Positions 1 through 15,258 of a DNA stretch of 64,000 bases are shown piece after piece (within the stretch, counting starts at the first letter, position 1; every line of letters begins with the position of its first letter). The notes below the pieces were generated by a model. The model was not told the origin of the DNA and ran no database searches. It was given only the letters and a program-made list of their open reading frames with translations. The translations under genes and the position numbers were made by a program. This stretch comes from Pneumocystis sp. 'macacae' (lineage: Eukaryota > Ascomycota > Pneumocystomycetes > Pneumocystales > Pneumocystaceae): positions 186,001-250,000 of the forward strand of contig CM030721.1 in the NCBI GenBank assembly GCA_018127085.1. The letters are read 5' to 3'.

Positions 1-776
<776 letters not shown>

Positions 777-1332
777 AAAGTCTTTAATAACATCAAGTAA
801 AAACTTTGAAATCATCCTTATAATATTTCCATAAATTAAATACAAACTATTTAGTCAAAACATCTATTTACTTAATAATTATAAAATTAAAATTATAGTA
901 TTCCCTTAATATGTAGTTTTAATGAATTATAGAATTCATGCAAATTAAACATTAATTTTCTTCATAGAGATTAAAAAAATAATTAGTACTCTTATAGACG
1001 CTTTTTGCAGTACTCAACGTTTAAACTATCTATTAGTTATAGCCATTTATAATATTTAAGTTCAGTTTCCATAAACAAAAATAATATTTTTTCTAATTTC
1101 AAAAAATTCCATATATTAATATTTTAATTATATATCGAAATTACTAAAATTCATAAAAAAATAATCAATTTAATCATCTTCAGTAAAAAATCATTTTATA
1201 TAAATATCAAATCTTATTAAAACATGGAATTCTTTTACATATAAAAAATCAAAATCGAAGCTATTACAAGAAACAAAAAGAAACATTCTGCGTTTAAAAA
1301 AACAATTATTTTTGTAATAAATTAATTTTAAA
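777..1332. other. AT-rich intergenic spacer, SEC18-SFI1
   Basis: This 556-bp spacer consists of A/T runs with no open frame of note and no RNA gene that I can recognise. It should contain the SEC18 3' end and the SFI1 promoter, but I see no defined element. Confidence 0.6.
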
Positions 1333-3995
1333 ATGCACACACTTGCTGCAGGCATATATTTGATTTTGCATATTTTGCTGTTAACATATAGTTTTAGATT
1401 TAAATTTACTATATGAAATTGTAATAGTAGCAGATACTTCTAAACAAAGAAGTTCTTTTTTTGCAATATTTGAAGCATATGACACTGTTTTGAAAAGAAA
1501 AAATATAGATTCAGTTAATGACCGTATATACTACAAATTTCTTTTAAAACTTGCACAAATGCAAGGACAGGGATGGGAATATAAATTCAAATCTTTAATA
1601 AAGGTAATAAAAAAAAAAAATAAATTAATACAAACATTATTAGGATATGGGTATTGATTTTAAATTTATAAAAAATAAAACATCTGAAAATAGTATTTTA
1701 ATAAATAAATACAAAAACTTAGATTACACATTCACTCCTAATAGCGAAGAATCATCAAAAAGCTTAAAAGAATTTTTTTATAGTTCAGATGAAACATTCA
1801 GCAGTTCTTTAAATTCACAAATGACAAAAAACTCATCTACATCTACAAAACTCACACAAGAAGATATTAAATTGCCATTACATAATGATATTATCTTAAA
1901 AAATATAGAGCAAGCCGAATATATTTATAATGAACGATATATTCAAATAAGAAAAAAATACTTCAAAATTTGGATTCAAAAAACCAAACACATCAATAAC
2001 AAGTTTCAATCCATGTATTTCAAAGCAATTTTGCATGATAATTATACATTAACTTCCCAAGCATTAAGATTCTGGCATCAAAAATCATTATATTATAAAA
2101 AAATAAAAAACAATGCGCAAAATGCAGGAAATTATGTGCTTATTGAAAAATGTTTTATAAAATGGATGAAAATGTTTTATATAAAAAACAAAGAATCTCA
2201 ACATTTATATAATTCCATGTTAATGAGAACTTTTTTAAATATATGGCGAAGAATATGGATAATGCAATATAAAGTACCAACATTCTATCGCCTATCTTTT
2301 TCATTTTCTATATGGAAAAAGAAATTATTAATACAAAAAAAAAAAATATCTAAAGCAACTAAATTACAAAAACTACATATTTTAAAAATTATACTTTTTA
2401 AATGGCGTACAAGGGTTTATCTAAATAAACTACAATTAAACAAAGAACTAAAAAAAAAGTATAATGCTTTTTTATTATGGAGATGGCAATTTCAAGTAAT
2501 ATCAAGGAAAAAAAAAGCTACTACGAAAGATTATTCAAAGAAACTGATGAATTATTATTACAAATTGTGGCTTCAGAAATTAGAACAAAACCATAAAAAC
2601 ATTATCAAGGCATCTAAATTATCAAATGATGTAAACTTAATTAAAACCTTTCAATTATGGAATATGAAATATAAAGCTGAAATATCTAAAAAACTGTTTT
2701 TATCTTTCAAAAGCGTATTTCTTTATAAAAAATATTTTTTAATCTGGAAAAAAAAAGCAAAAAATATACAAATAGCGTCTAATTTTTTCAATTATTTACT
2801 TTTGCGTTCATCATTTTTAAATTGGCGCAAAAAACTTTATTTCAATACTCTTTTAATTAAATTAAAAAATGAAATAAAAAGAAAAATTATATATAAATGG
2901 ATTTTAAAAGAAAGATTATTTCTATTACTCCGAGTAAAAAAACATAGATTATACTATTTATTATTTTGTTCATGGAAAAAACATTATCATGCATTAACTA
3001 ATAAACGCATCATATTAATATCTTTTTTAGAAAACAAAATTACTTATAAAATTAAAGTCGTTAATTTTTTTAAATGGATTGAAAAACTTTCTCTTTTAAG
3101 GAAAAATGAAAAAAAAGCGGATGTAATTATTTAAAATACTAAGAGACATGCTAATAAGTTTATATAGGAAATAATTTTCACAAATACAAAAAAAAAATTT
3201 ATTAACCAATGGAAAAAGAAAAATAATGATATACAAAAGAAAAATATTATCGCAAAATATGCAAATAGCAGTTTTTATATGAAATATACTATTGCTCAAT
3301 GGAAAACAAAATTTGATAAAAAAACTAAATCTCGAAAAGAGGAACGTGTTAATTTATTCATATATAATCATAATCTTCAACTTTGCCATAGAATTATTTT
3401 ACACTGGAGATCTTATCTTAAAAATATCATATTAAGTCAAAATATTGCTCTTAAATTTCGAATCAATAAGTTTCAATATCTTATAATACAATTTTTCACT
3501 ATTTGGACAAATAAATACAAGATTATTAACGCAATATCTTTAAAAACTCAAAAAGAAGAAAAGTTAAAATATATTAGGTATATTAAAACGTCATCTTTTT
3601 AAAGAAAATTTTATCGATTTTTTAGATTATACTTCATAAAATGGAAAACAAAACAAAATATTATATTTATTATGAATAACTATGCTTTAGCTATTTTAAT
3701 AAAAAAAAATCATATACTTGTAAAAAAATACTTTAGAAAATGGGAATTATATATATTACAATTGCGAGGACCAGAAATTCAAGCATATCTTTTTCAAAAA
3801 AGACAACTTGTATTATTTATGAAAACAATATTTCATTTTTGGAAACAACAATTAAAAAAAAGACGTATGTCAAAGAAACAACACAAAAAAAAAAATTCTA
3901 ACTCTATTCTACCTGAAAATTTATCAAATATTACATCTCTTAATGATTTCACACTTTCATCTTTTCTAAATAAACTAGAATATACAAAATTTTAA
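1333..3995 (+). CDS. SFI1: Sfi1-like centrin-binding spindle pole body protein
   Basis: Sfi1 forms long helical filaments of the spindle-pole half bridge, each repeat binding one centrin (Cdc31). The protein has an N-terminal domain (AIFEAYDTVLKRKNID, then LLKLAQMQGQGWEYKF) followed by roughly two dozen degenerate repeats spaced 25-35 residues apart, each with a Trp-rich core such as FKIWIQK, LRFWHQK, FIKWMK, LNIWRR, FSIWKKK and LNWRKK. Exons are joined by introns at 1352-1397 (GC-AG type), 1604-1643, 3123-3167 and 3578-3625; every join keeps the repeat frame. The start at 1333 depends on the GC-AG intron, which gives MHTLAADLNLLYEIV. Codons are extremely A-rich, with many Lys and Asn. The length, about 830 residues, suits the family. 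The repeats are seen directly; centrin binding is known of the family. Confidence 0.9.
1352..1397 (+). other. Probable GC-AG intron in SFI1
   Basis: The donor is CAG|GCATAT and the acceptor TTTTAG. Removing these 46 bp joins MHTLAA to DLNLLYEIVIVADTS in one frame. Without it the conserved exon has an in-frame stop upstream and no start codon. The donor looks like the common local GTATAT with a single T-to-C change at the second base. Confidence 0.6.
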
Positions 3996-4156
3996 TTATT
4001 AAACTTTAAATATCAAAAGCTAAGAAAGATAAGATAAAAATGTAAAAATTTATTTATACCTAATATTTACAATATATATTATAACAATTATATACTTCTT
4101 ATCGAGATATTTTAAATTCAATAACATTTTTCTAAAATAACAATATCTGTTTAAAT

Positions 4157-7100
4157 ATGCAGAATGTTTATCCTGGTGCACCATTAGCCTCCTATCATGC
4201 CTTTTCTATAGAAATACATGATAATATACCACTTATGGTACAGCTTGCAGCTAAAAGAAATTCTAATCTAACCTAATAGGCATATATATCAGGAGCATCG
4301 GTATCTATTTTTATTAATGGAAAGAAAATGATTCAAGTACTGTCTCTCGAAACTACAGCTACAGCGGTAGCTATTGATAAAAGATCAGGAAAAGTAAAAT
4401 ATATTTACTAGAAAATTAATAATTAAAAAAGTAAGATATGTGTATCGACTAAATCAAATATATACATATTTGATATTATTAAAAGAACACCACTTTTCGT
4501 ATGATAACTCAGAAATCTAAATATTAAACTAAATAATATAAAGTGGTGCTTAAAATTAACAATTTCTATCAATAATGAAACCATATCTACTTTGTCATGG
4601 GGTGACAAAGAAGAAATTTTAATTGGGGGTAAATATTTGCGTCTATATTCACCCAATATTAAAAATGGAAAAATAATATGGTCTCAAAAACTTTCTAATC
4701 CAGTCATTTTTACTTTAATATCACCAGATACAACATTAATTGCTACTATTTCTGAGGTATAAAAATAACCAATAATTAAAATTACATGATTGAACAAGTG
4801 AGGTTGATTGTTTTATAAAAGTATGGAAAAAAACACTTTTACATGAATCTATAGAATCAGTTAAATTTGTTTATCTACCACATCCTAAACCCATAACTTC
4901 TATGAAATGGAAACAAAACCACAATAATAACCAGTACTTTTTCTTTTTTTAAACTAATTTAATAAATATTTTATAGAGAAATTAGTAATGTATTATACTC
5001 TATGTCTGAAGACACAATATTACGTGTTTGGATACAAGAAAATATATCAGAATCATATGCATTTCAATTATCTTATATTATAGATATTAGAAAAAATACA
5101 TCTTTATTCAAAATACCATCAAATGATCTCGGAGAAAATTCTTCTTGTTTAATTATTGATAATAGTACATTAGCATTATCTTTACATTCTATAATCAAAG
5201 ACACTTCTAAAAAGGAAATAAATCAATTAATTGAGATAAAAGACAATAACTCTGATATCTGTTTAGCATTTGATGAGAATGGTCAAATGTGGGTGTTTGC
5301 TTTATCAGTTAACTAAAACTAATACGTTAAATATATTCTAATAACTCTAGCAGTTTTATAACAATAAAGGTATTATAAATATCGAAATAATACCAATTTC
5401 TGCTACAAAAATGTCCAATCTTTATATTCCAAAATACTTAAAACATGCAGAATATTTTGCTATTCCAGCGATTAACCAAAAAAATAAAAGTAAATTTTTT
5501 AATTATATAAAAAAAACTAATTTTTTCTAAAGTAAACATTAATCTATATTTTTTATATTTCGGTGAGAATATCAATCTTTATCAAATGAATCTTTTAAAT
5601 CTTATAAATTCTACTTCTGAAAAACATAAATTTAAATTTGAAATTACATGGACAGGCCATGAAAATCCTATAAAATCATTAATAAAATGCAGAGATAATA
5701 ATATATTATTATCAAAAGCCTATAATAACACTATTATTATATGGAAAATTAATTATTTTGATAAATCTGAAAATCTTCAAAGGTTATGGAATTTGAAATT
5801 GAAAGAACCACCTAAACATATAACAATAATTAATGGTAAATATATATAGTTTTATTTTTTAGTATTTACTCTATAAAGAAAAAAATTTTATAATTTTAGA
5901 TTCAAAAAATATTTCAGTTTTGGAAATAGGAGAAAATTATACAGGCATAATAGCTACATGCAATAATGTTCCACCCGAAATTGTATTGTGTTTTATACAT
6001 CTAGAAATTCCTTTAAAATTACCTCAAAACTTAATCATTAATGATACATATTTCCTAGCAATTACTGCAACAAAAAACTTATGGATATGGAAATTATCAT
6101 CAAAAACAAAAAAAAAACAAAACAAAAAAAGCGTATACATAAAGAAATTTCAAGAATTTTCGTTGCCATATGAAAGCGATTTACATTCAGTAATATTAAT
6201 AAACCCCATAAAACATAATCTTTATTCATCAAAAGAAATATTTATTACTATCTCTATTACTGGGCAACTAAAAATATGGTCTAAAAGAGTTTTAGAAAAT
6301 GGCGAACTATATATTCTACCAGGTACCAAATCTTTAGAAACTAAGATAACAAAACCAAAAATAATGAGCGAATTTTCAAAAAAACTTGCTATAAGTTTAT
6401 AATTTTATATTTACTTATATTTTCTAATTTTTTTAAGTATGTCAAAAAGGAAGAGAACTTACTATTTGGGACATTCGGTCGTTAGAATTTTCTCACATTG
6501 AAGAATACAGACATTGTTTTTCTACAGAAAATGAAATATTTAATTTGGACTGGACATACTTTAAAGGCTCGCAATTGATACTTGCTGTAGGCTTCAAATA
6601 TAAAATCATTCTTGTTTGTCAGGCAAGATGTAACTATGATATAAAAAAAACATGGTTTCTTTTTAGAAGTTTTGATATATCTAAGTAAGTTTAGCAATGA
6701 AAATGGAATAAAACCTGATGCAATACATAGTATAACAAACAACCTAATACAACACCTAATTTTCTTAAATAACATTACTTTAGTTATTGGGTGTAACAAT
6801 CAACTGTTTTTATACAATAAAACAAATAACGATATAAATACAAACAATATGCTATATGAGACAGATAAAGAACTGATGAAAACTTCGTTTGAAGGGATAC
6901 TATCTTTTAATACTATTCTACCAGTATACCATCCTTCTTTTCTTGAACAATTATTATTAATAGGTACTATCAATTAACACATTTTTCTAAAACTAATATA
7001 TTTGAGGTGATATGGAAAATGTTAAAACTATACTGATTAGCTTATATAAAACTATATGCTCTTTTGAAAAAATAAATATAACAAATAAAAATAAAATTGA

Positions 7101-8755
7101 AATTGAAGATAGTTTTTTAGGAATACCAATTTATAATTTTCTAGAAAAAAAAAACCATGTAAATTTAAATTTGAAAATAACATTTATTAACAATTTCTAG
7201 AGAAAAAAAAATAACAAAACTCAATCTAATTATTATTATCAACTTTTTAATACAGAAGAAAATGTAGAAATTAAAGATGAAATTATATTTGACACAATAC
7301 TATCTCAAATTAGTGATTATCTGTTATCGTATACTATTATTAATCTTAATCCTTCTGAACAAAATCATTTAATCTTTTTAGTAAAATGTATAAAAAATGT
7401 ATAAGAACAATATACACTAAACAATATATATTCATTATCTTAGATAGAATTTCACAAAAACTCTATTGATGCTAACGGAATTCGATATTACTTATTTTTT
7501 TTTAAAAACATATATCTATGTAATAATAAAGAAAAGAAGATGCCAATAAAAAATGCGCTCTGGGCTTTTCACAGTGATTCACAAGTATATTATCATTATT
7601 AAATAATATATTTTAAGAATTTTAAGGAAACCTTATTATATCTTATTAATCAAGAATATGAAGAAAACTTTGATTGTATTCAAATACATAATTCCTACTG
7701 TTTTTTTTGGCTTAAAAATAAAGAAGATTTGGTGAATATAATAGTAGTAATAATATTTTTAAAACTAACTAATAAAGAAACTTCAAATGGAAACAATTGC
7801 ACATAAAAAATACATAGAAAATAACAAAAATCCTGAATTTTGTTCATTATTTTATATTGCTTTAAAAAAAAAAAATATACTTCTTCGATTATGGAAAATG
7901 GCTACAGGACATTCTAACCAAAAAGTAATGATAAACTTTTTATCAAACGACTTTTCCGAAATTCGCTGGAAAATAGCAGCTCAAAAAAATGCGTATGTTC
8001 TTCTAGGAAAACATCACTATGGTTTAATAAATCATTTATATTTCAAAAGTTAATATCATTAGAATATTCAGCTGCATTCTTTCTTCTTGCAGAAAGATTA
8101 CAGGATGCTGTAGATATATGTATTAAAAATTTACGCGATATTTCTCTTGCAGTTGCTATATCTAGAGTATACGAAGGAGATAATGAACAGACTTTTAAAA
8201 ATATTTTAATAAGCCATATAATTCCCAATGCAATAGAAGTTAATGACAGATGGCTAGCTTGCTGGGCATTTTGGGTGCTAGGAAAAAAAGACCTTTCCAT
8301 TAAAAGTCTTATTGTAACTATTTTCTTACCTTTAAATTTTTATTGACAAAAAGCACAAGTTACCCTTATCTTCATTACTAGAAAAGGACATTGAAGTTAT
8401 GACACCAAGTAATCCCAAAGAAATTGTCACAGAAGATCCAACTCTGATCATTTTGTATAAAGAACTGAAAAATAAAAACATGCAAATATTTAGGAAAAAC
8501 CAGATTATTTCTCAACACCAAGAATTTAAATTTATACTTTATATAACTCGTCTTTATACCTACATAGGCTGCGATGTGCTTGCTCTTAGTCTTATACAAG
8601 GGTGGAATTTTACACCCCATTGGTCACCAAGCCGACAAAAAAATCATGATAAAAATACATCTCAGGATTCAAAAAGTGTCGTAAACACACCAGTCATAAT
8701 GGAAGAATATTCAGGCTCCAGTCCAAAAACCCTGGTGCATGCCCGATATATATAA
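4157..8755 (+). CDS. RAV1: Rav1, RAVE complex subunit (V-ATPase assembly), WD-repeat protein
   Basis: Rav1/DMXL proteins reassemble the V1 and Vo sectors of the vacuolar proton pump. The N-terminal half is a WD/beta-propeller region: MQNVYPGAPLASYHAFS, AYISGASVSIFINGKKMIQ, ISPDTTLIATISE, CFIKVWKK, YLPHPKPITSMKWK, MSEDTILRVW. The C-terminal half carries the conserved Rav1 domain: ANGIRYYLFFFKN, NALWAFHSDSQ, CSLFYIALKKKNILLRLWK, NFLSNDFSEIRWKIAAQKNA, YSAAFFLLAERLQDAVDICI, DRWLACWAFWVLGKKDLS. Many short introns interrupt it; those I could place include 4238-4279, 4394-4435, 4499-4543 and 8022-8062 (joining KHHY to EYSAAFF). The spliced length, about 1,300 residues, matches yeast Rav1. I place the stop at 8753-8755; an alternative 3' splice into the next segment cannot be excluded. 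Confidence 0.92.
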
Positions 8756-9062
8756 TGTATACTATATTGCACAATATAAAAACCCAAAAACCAAAATAAA
8801 TGTGTCTTGCAGGGCCCAGAAAAGCATGCAAAACCACGCAGCCCGCGGCCACGGCAGAACCAAGCCGTGCAAACAGATGCCCACAATCTACAGCAAAACA
8901 CCAAACTTATTAAAGCACTAAAAACAGCTACACAAAATTATCTAAACATCATCAAAACATCTCAAACAAAAATAGCAGCAAAATGCACGCCCATATCAAC
9001 GCCTCTCAGCCCCCCGAATAAAGGCACCCCACATCCATCGAAATGCCTCCACCCCCCAAACC
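8756..9062. other. RAV1-NAF1 spacer at the left edge of the GC-rich island
   Basis: Composition begins to change here. A GC-rich patch starts just after an acceptor-like tgtgtcttgcag ending near 8811, AT-rich sequence returns at about 8890-8990, and steady GC-rich sequence follows. From the acceptor one frame stays open and would encode a basic stretch and then a helix-like segment (LIKALKTATQNYLNIIK). It could be an alternative last exon of RAV1, joined from a donor near 8732, or leader sequence of NAF1. I cannot decide between these. Confidence 0.4.
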
Positions 9063-10823
<1,761 letters not shown>

Positions 10824-10862
10824 TGCAGTGTGTGGTATTGGGACAGTGGATGTATTTTGCCT

Positions 10863-10868
10863 AATAAA
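10863..10868 (+). terminator. Poly(A) signal AATAAA after H4
   Basis: A perfect AATAAA stands 40 bp past the H4 stop codon, in otherwise GC-rich sequence where it would rarely arise by chance. It lies only about 20 bp from the convergent stop of the PRMT3-like ORF. Confidence 0.55.
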
Positions 10869-10887
10869 GTTGTGTCTGTAAAGTGCA

Positions 10888-11316
10888 TCAGCCAGGGCGG
10901 GGCAGTGCCCGCCCGCCCAGAGAGTGCGTGCGGGGGGACGGCGGCAGTGCATCCAGAGGGGGGCTGTCGTCGTCCTGGAGATCCATGAGGAGGCGGTCGT
11001 CGGGGAGGACGGGGCGGAGATAGGCGTCGTCGGCAAAGGAGGACGGCGCAAGGTCGGGGGCGGGGACGCAGCCGCGGCGGACCTGGTCGCGGATGTAGTT
11101 GATGAGGCGGACAGAGTCGTAGAAGCCGAGGCGGAGGCGGCGGCGGAGGGCGGGGAGGTCGAAGGCGTGGTCCTGGCGGCAGTGGGCATAGAGGGGGGCG
11201 GGGCTGTCGAAGGTGGCGGGGCAGAAGAGGCAGTGGGCGGGGGGGAGGGGGTCTGGGAAGTCGGCCCAGTCGTCGGAGGCGGGGGTGCTGGACGCAGAGG
11301 CGGCAGAGCGGGGCAT
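10888..11316 (-). CDS. PRMT3-type zinc-finger fragment without methyltransferase domain
   Basis: The ORF from the ATG at 11316 gives 142 residues. After an acidic stretch (DDWADFPD) it has a C2H2 finger of the PRMT3 type, CLFCPATF with HCRQDHAFDL downstream, then RLGFYDSVRLINYIRDQ and AYLRPVLPDDRLLMDL. In PRMT3/Rmt3 proteins this segment leads directly into an arginine methyltransferase domain. Here the frame stops at 10888, and only 64 bp separate it from the histone H4 gene, so there is no room for the catalytic domain. An upstream extension in frame through the repeat tract (to 11484) looks non-coding. It may be a truncated gene, a partial duplicate, or a stand-alone substrate-recruiting domain. 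The zinc-finger assignment is firm; function and expression are unknown. Confidence 0.65.
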   Translation of the reverse strand: MPRSAASASSTPASDDWADFPDPLPPAHCLFCPATFDSPAPLYAHCRQDHAFDLPALRRRLRLGFYDSVRLINYIRDQVRRGCVPAPDLAPSSFADDAYLRPVLPDDRLLMDLQDDDSPPLDALPPSPRTHSLGGRALPRPG

Positions 11317-11339
11317 CGCGTGGGCAGGCGGAGCGGGTG

Positions 11340-11575
11340 TGTGCGCACAGTGCATACAGTACGGCCAGCAGAGCGCATGCACCGCGTCTCCACATGCATG
11401 CAACGCACATACACCCGCATATACAGCGCATACAACACGCATACAACAGATACACTGTGCACATAGTGTGCATACACTACGCATACACTACGCATATACT
11501 ACAGATATGGTGCGCATACACCGCATATATGCGCACTGTACGCGAAGATGCGTGCATACACTGCTGACCAATGCA
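11340..11575. repeat. Degenerate GCATAYAC-type alternating purine-pyrimidine repeat
   Basis: The tract is built from imperfect copies of units such as GCATACAC, CGCATATAC and GCATACAAC. Near 11470-11500 the units GCATACACTAC, GCATACACTAC and GCATATACTAC stand in direct tandem. The long RY alternation could favour Z-DNA or slippage. It lies between the PRMT3-like ORF and the end of ILS1. Reading frames across it (Cys/His/Met-rich on the minus strand) are by-products of the repeat. Confidence 0.75.
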
Positions 11576-11622
11576 TGCAATCTGTGGTCTCCGTCCAACG
11601 TGCACCGGTGCAACATGCGCCG

Positions 11623-14600
11623 CTAGAGCCTGAGGAGGCGGAGGAGGAGGACGGCGCCCCCGAGGTCGTGTTCCTGGGCAGCAATAAGCCGCGGGTCGGG
11701 GGCAGCAGCAGCAGGCGTATGCTCGAGCGGGCTGCGGAGGATTCTGGCGATAAGGAGGCTGTGGCAGGAGATGGCGTCCTGAAGGCCGATGTGGTCATCG
11801 AGGACACAGTACTGCATGCAGATATCGTCGGTGGCAAGGAGGCCGGCGTGCTTGCGGAGGCGCTGGACGCGGTTGACGACCTGGCGTGCAAGAGACTCGG
11901 TCTTTAGGTCGGGATATATCTTGGTGTCGAGGATGACGAAGACGTCGTGGTCAGAGTGGATCTGGTGGTCTGGGGCATGTCCGGGGCGGAGGGAACGCAC
12001 GACCTGGAGATCGTGGTCGGTGAGGCGGATGCCGTCGATAAGGATTTCCTTGGTGTGGATGAAGTCTGCAACCTGGTCGGGGGGGATGCTCGGGAGGAGG
12101 CTTTTTATTTTGGCGGTGTTGTGGCGGAGCCTCTTGCCGAGGACAGGCCAGTCGGCAGCAAGGCTGTAGTGGATGCCGTGTTCGTCTTCGTTGGAGGAGA
12201 GAACAAGGTGCTTGATGTTGAGCTCCTCGGTGATGTAGTGCTCGAGGGACCGGATGTCGTCTAGATACAGCGGGTCGCGGTGCACGACGACGAGCTGTCT
12301 CAGGGGGACCTGGATTGTCAGGGACAGTGGCAAGGGAGCGGGTCTACCTTGAGGCCGATTGTGTTTTTTTCTCTGAGATTGCGTGCCAGATCGACGACCT
12401 TCTGCATTCTGCAGAACTTCCTCTCGACGTCGGGCTGCAGACGCTCCTCTGAGACGGTAGGGAAGCTGATGAAGTGTATTGATCTGGTGTCTTCGCAGGA
12501 GGTCTCTCGTATGTACTTCTTGAGGTTCTGGTATATGGCTTCGGTCAGGAATGGAGTAAAGGGAGCCATTGTTCTGCACAGAGTATAGAGGACATCGAAG
12601 AGCACATTTAGTGCGGCCAAAGTCTCGTCTTTTCCATATTCTCCCTAGACACAGGTTGGAAAAATTGTCGCCATTATGGGGATATACTTTTAGTCGTCGC
12701 CTGTTGAATCTAATATACCAGTTTGTCATATCCTCGATGAGTTTGAGAAGCCTTGGTATAACAGTGTATAAACGGTATTCTAGAGAAGTCAAAACACTGT
12801 GAGATTCAGAGGGACTTCGAACCTGACATTTCTCTTTTAACAAAGTCTATAAGACTTTGACAACTAGACAAGATCCACTTGTCCATTACATTGTCGCCTA
12901 TTTCGCTTCCAGGGTTGTACACAAAATCTATATTTTCTGCTTTTTTCAATAACTGCACCTGCATTTCGAAAAAATTATAACTATTCCACCATGGGATTAT
13001 GACTTTTGTAATAACTTCCCTGACGCCTTCTTCCTTGAATTTCAAAGGTTCAGCACGTACGACGGGGGAGTTGATAAGATATAGCCGTAATGCATCCGCA
13101 CCATACTTATCCAAAACAGTAGTCAGTTCTGGATAGTTTTTCAAGCGTTTTGACATTTTTTTGCCATCAGCAGCAAGAACCAATCCATTTACAATAATGT
13201 TTTTGAAAGGCGCAACGCCAAACAACTGGATACCGATAACAAGGAGAGTATAAAACCAACCGCGAGTTTGATCGAGACCCTCAGCAATAAAGTCAGCTGG
13301 GAAACATTCCATGAATTTTTCAGGACTTTCAAATGGGTAATGTACAGACGCATATGGCATGCTATTGGAATCAGAAGACCAATGCATACACGCAGACTTA
13401 CCTTCCAGATTCAAACCAACAATCAAAAACCTCTTCAACTCTTTTAAGCATACCCTTGCCCTTTCTAGAAGGTATTGTAATGTGATCTATCTTATCCCGG
13501 TGAATATCTACCAAATTGCGTTCTCCAGAAAGTTCTTCAAGTTCAGCAATTGAGCCTACACAAACAATTTCCTCAAAATCATCTGAAACCCAAAGAGGTA
13601 TGGGAGTTCCCCAATAACGGTTTCGAGAAATATTCCAATCACGAGCACCTTCAATCCAATTTGCAAAACGTTTGTCTTTAACAAATGATGGTACCCATCT
13701 AGTCTTTTCAATAGCCTCTAGCATTTCCCTTGTATATTCTTTAACTTTCACGAACCATGATGGAACAGTCCTATATAAAAGAGGAGTATCAGATCTCCAA
13801 CAGAATGGGTAACTATGTACTATTTGAGTTTGCACAATTAGTCTATTTTTTTCCTTAAGAACCCTCTGTATAGCTTTGTCAGCATCCTAATTAACATTAA
13901 AACACCCCATTAAGCGACTAAACTCACCTTAACATACATTCCAACAAAATCTGTGATTTCACTAGTAAAACATCCTTTTTCGTCTAATGGACAGGGAGGG
14001 TAAATATTCTGATCAATAATTCCATTCTCAATAGCTACGTTATAATCATCTTCACCAAATGCAGGTGCTTGGTGAACAATTCCAGTACCATTATCAGAAG
14101 TAACATATTTTGCTGTAACGATTTTAAATGCTTTTCCTTTGAAATGCGTATAAAAGTAATGAAAAGGAGGATCATATTCCCAATCTTTCATGTCAATACC
14201 TTTAATAGTTTGTAATTTAACAAATCCAGCCTTTTTAGGATCCTTATAAAGAACTCCCAAACGATTCTCTAATAAAATAAAATTCTTCCGAAAACTTTGA
14301 TCATATATTTTAATATATTCAAAATCAGGATTCACACATAAACTAAGATGTGAAGGTAATGTCCACGGTGTCGTAGTCCATGCAAGCAATAATGTAGATG
14401 GATCATGTAGTAAAGGAAAAGATACAACAACTATCTAATTAGGAAAAAAACAAAAACAAATAACAAAAAAGCTTACTAGACGGATCAACAACATCTCTAT
14501 AATTTTGTTGAGCTTCAAAATTACTAAGAGGTGTTGTACAAGCTGTAGAGTAAGGCATAACCCGAAAACTCCTATATATCCTATTTTTTTCATAGAGTAC

Positions 14601-15258
14601 TTTAAAAATGTACCATACAGACTGCATGAATTGAGTATCAAGTGTTTTATAATCATTATCAAATTCAACCCAACGACCTAATCTTTCAATTCTTTTTCTC
14701 CACTCACAAGAATATCTCATAACAATAGAACGACATTCATTATTATATCTAATAAGAATAAAAAAGATGAAGAAACATTTATCATTACCTTTCGATTCCC
14801 ATTGCTATTACATCATCTTTTCCGTTAATTCCGAGCTTCTTATCTATTTCATGTTCAACAGGCAAACCATGACAATCCCAACCAAATCGACGCTCAACAT
14901 AATGCCCTGTATTGTGTGCATAACGAGTTACTATATCCTGTGTATTGAGATTAGCACATTCAATAATACTTATATCTAAACTATTGAAAACCTTAATAGT
15001 AGATGCTAAACAATGGTCAAAAAAATAAAAAAGCACAACTATGTACCAAGAATATGACCATAATGTGGAAGCCCTCTTTATAAACACTTAATACAAATCA
15101 TTGAGTTTATTATCTACTTACGTAGCAAAAGGAGGACCATCATAAAAATTAAACCGTTTACGCCCTTTTGAAAGCATCAAAGATGTTTTAAATGCATCAA
15201 TTTCCTTCCAAAACTCAAGAACTTTTAACTCTTCAGCAATAACATCAAAATTGGTCAT
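11623..15258 (-). CDS. ILS1: Cytosolic isoleucyl-tRNA synthetase
   Basis: A class I aminoacyl-tRNA synthetase charging tRNA-Ile in the cytosol. From the start: [28 protein letters not shown] with the HIGH-type motif HYGH in [42 protein letters not shown] in the editing domain, [29 protein letters not shown], and the KMSKS-type loop KKMSKRLKN. Then the anticodon-binding region ([43 protein letters not shown]) and C-terminal domain. Introns near the 3' end lie at 12645-12687 and 12310-12347; several more are AT-rich at 14.4-15.1 kb. The 5' two thirds is AT-rich; the part below about 12.7 kb, including the 12310-12347 intron, is GC-rich. The frame is intact throughout, so the gene looks functional. 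The stop is at 11623-11625. Confidence 0.95.

Noticed and set aside
10888..11484. Extended 198-aa start for the PRMT3-like ORF
   Set aside because: The extra N-terminal 56 residues come from the CATAC repeat tract and are Cys/His/Met-rich, unlike any PRMT3; the ATG at 11316 is more sensible.
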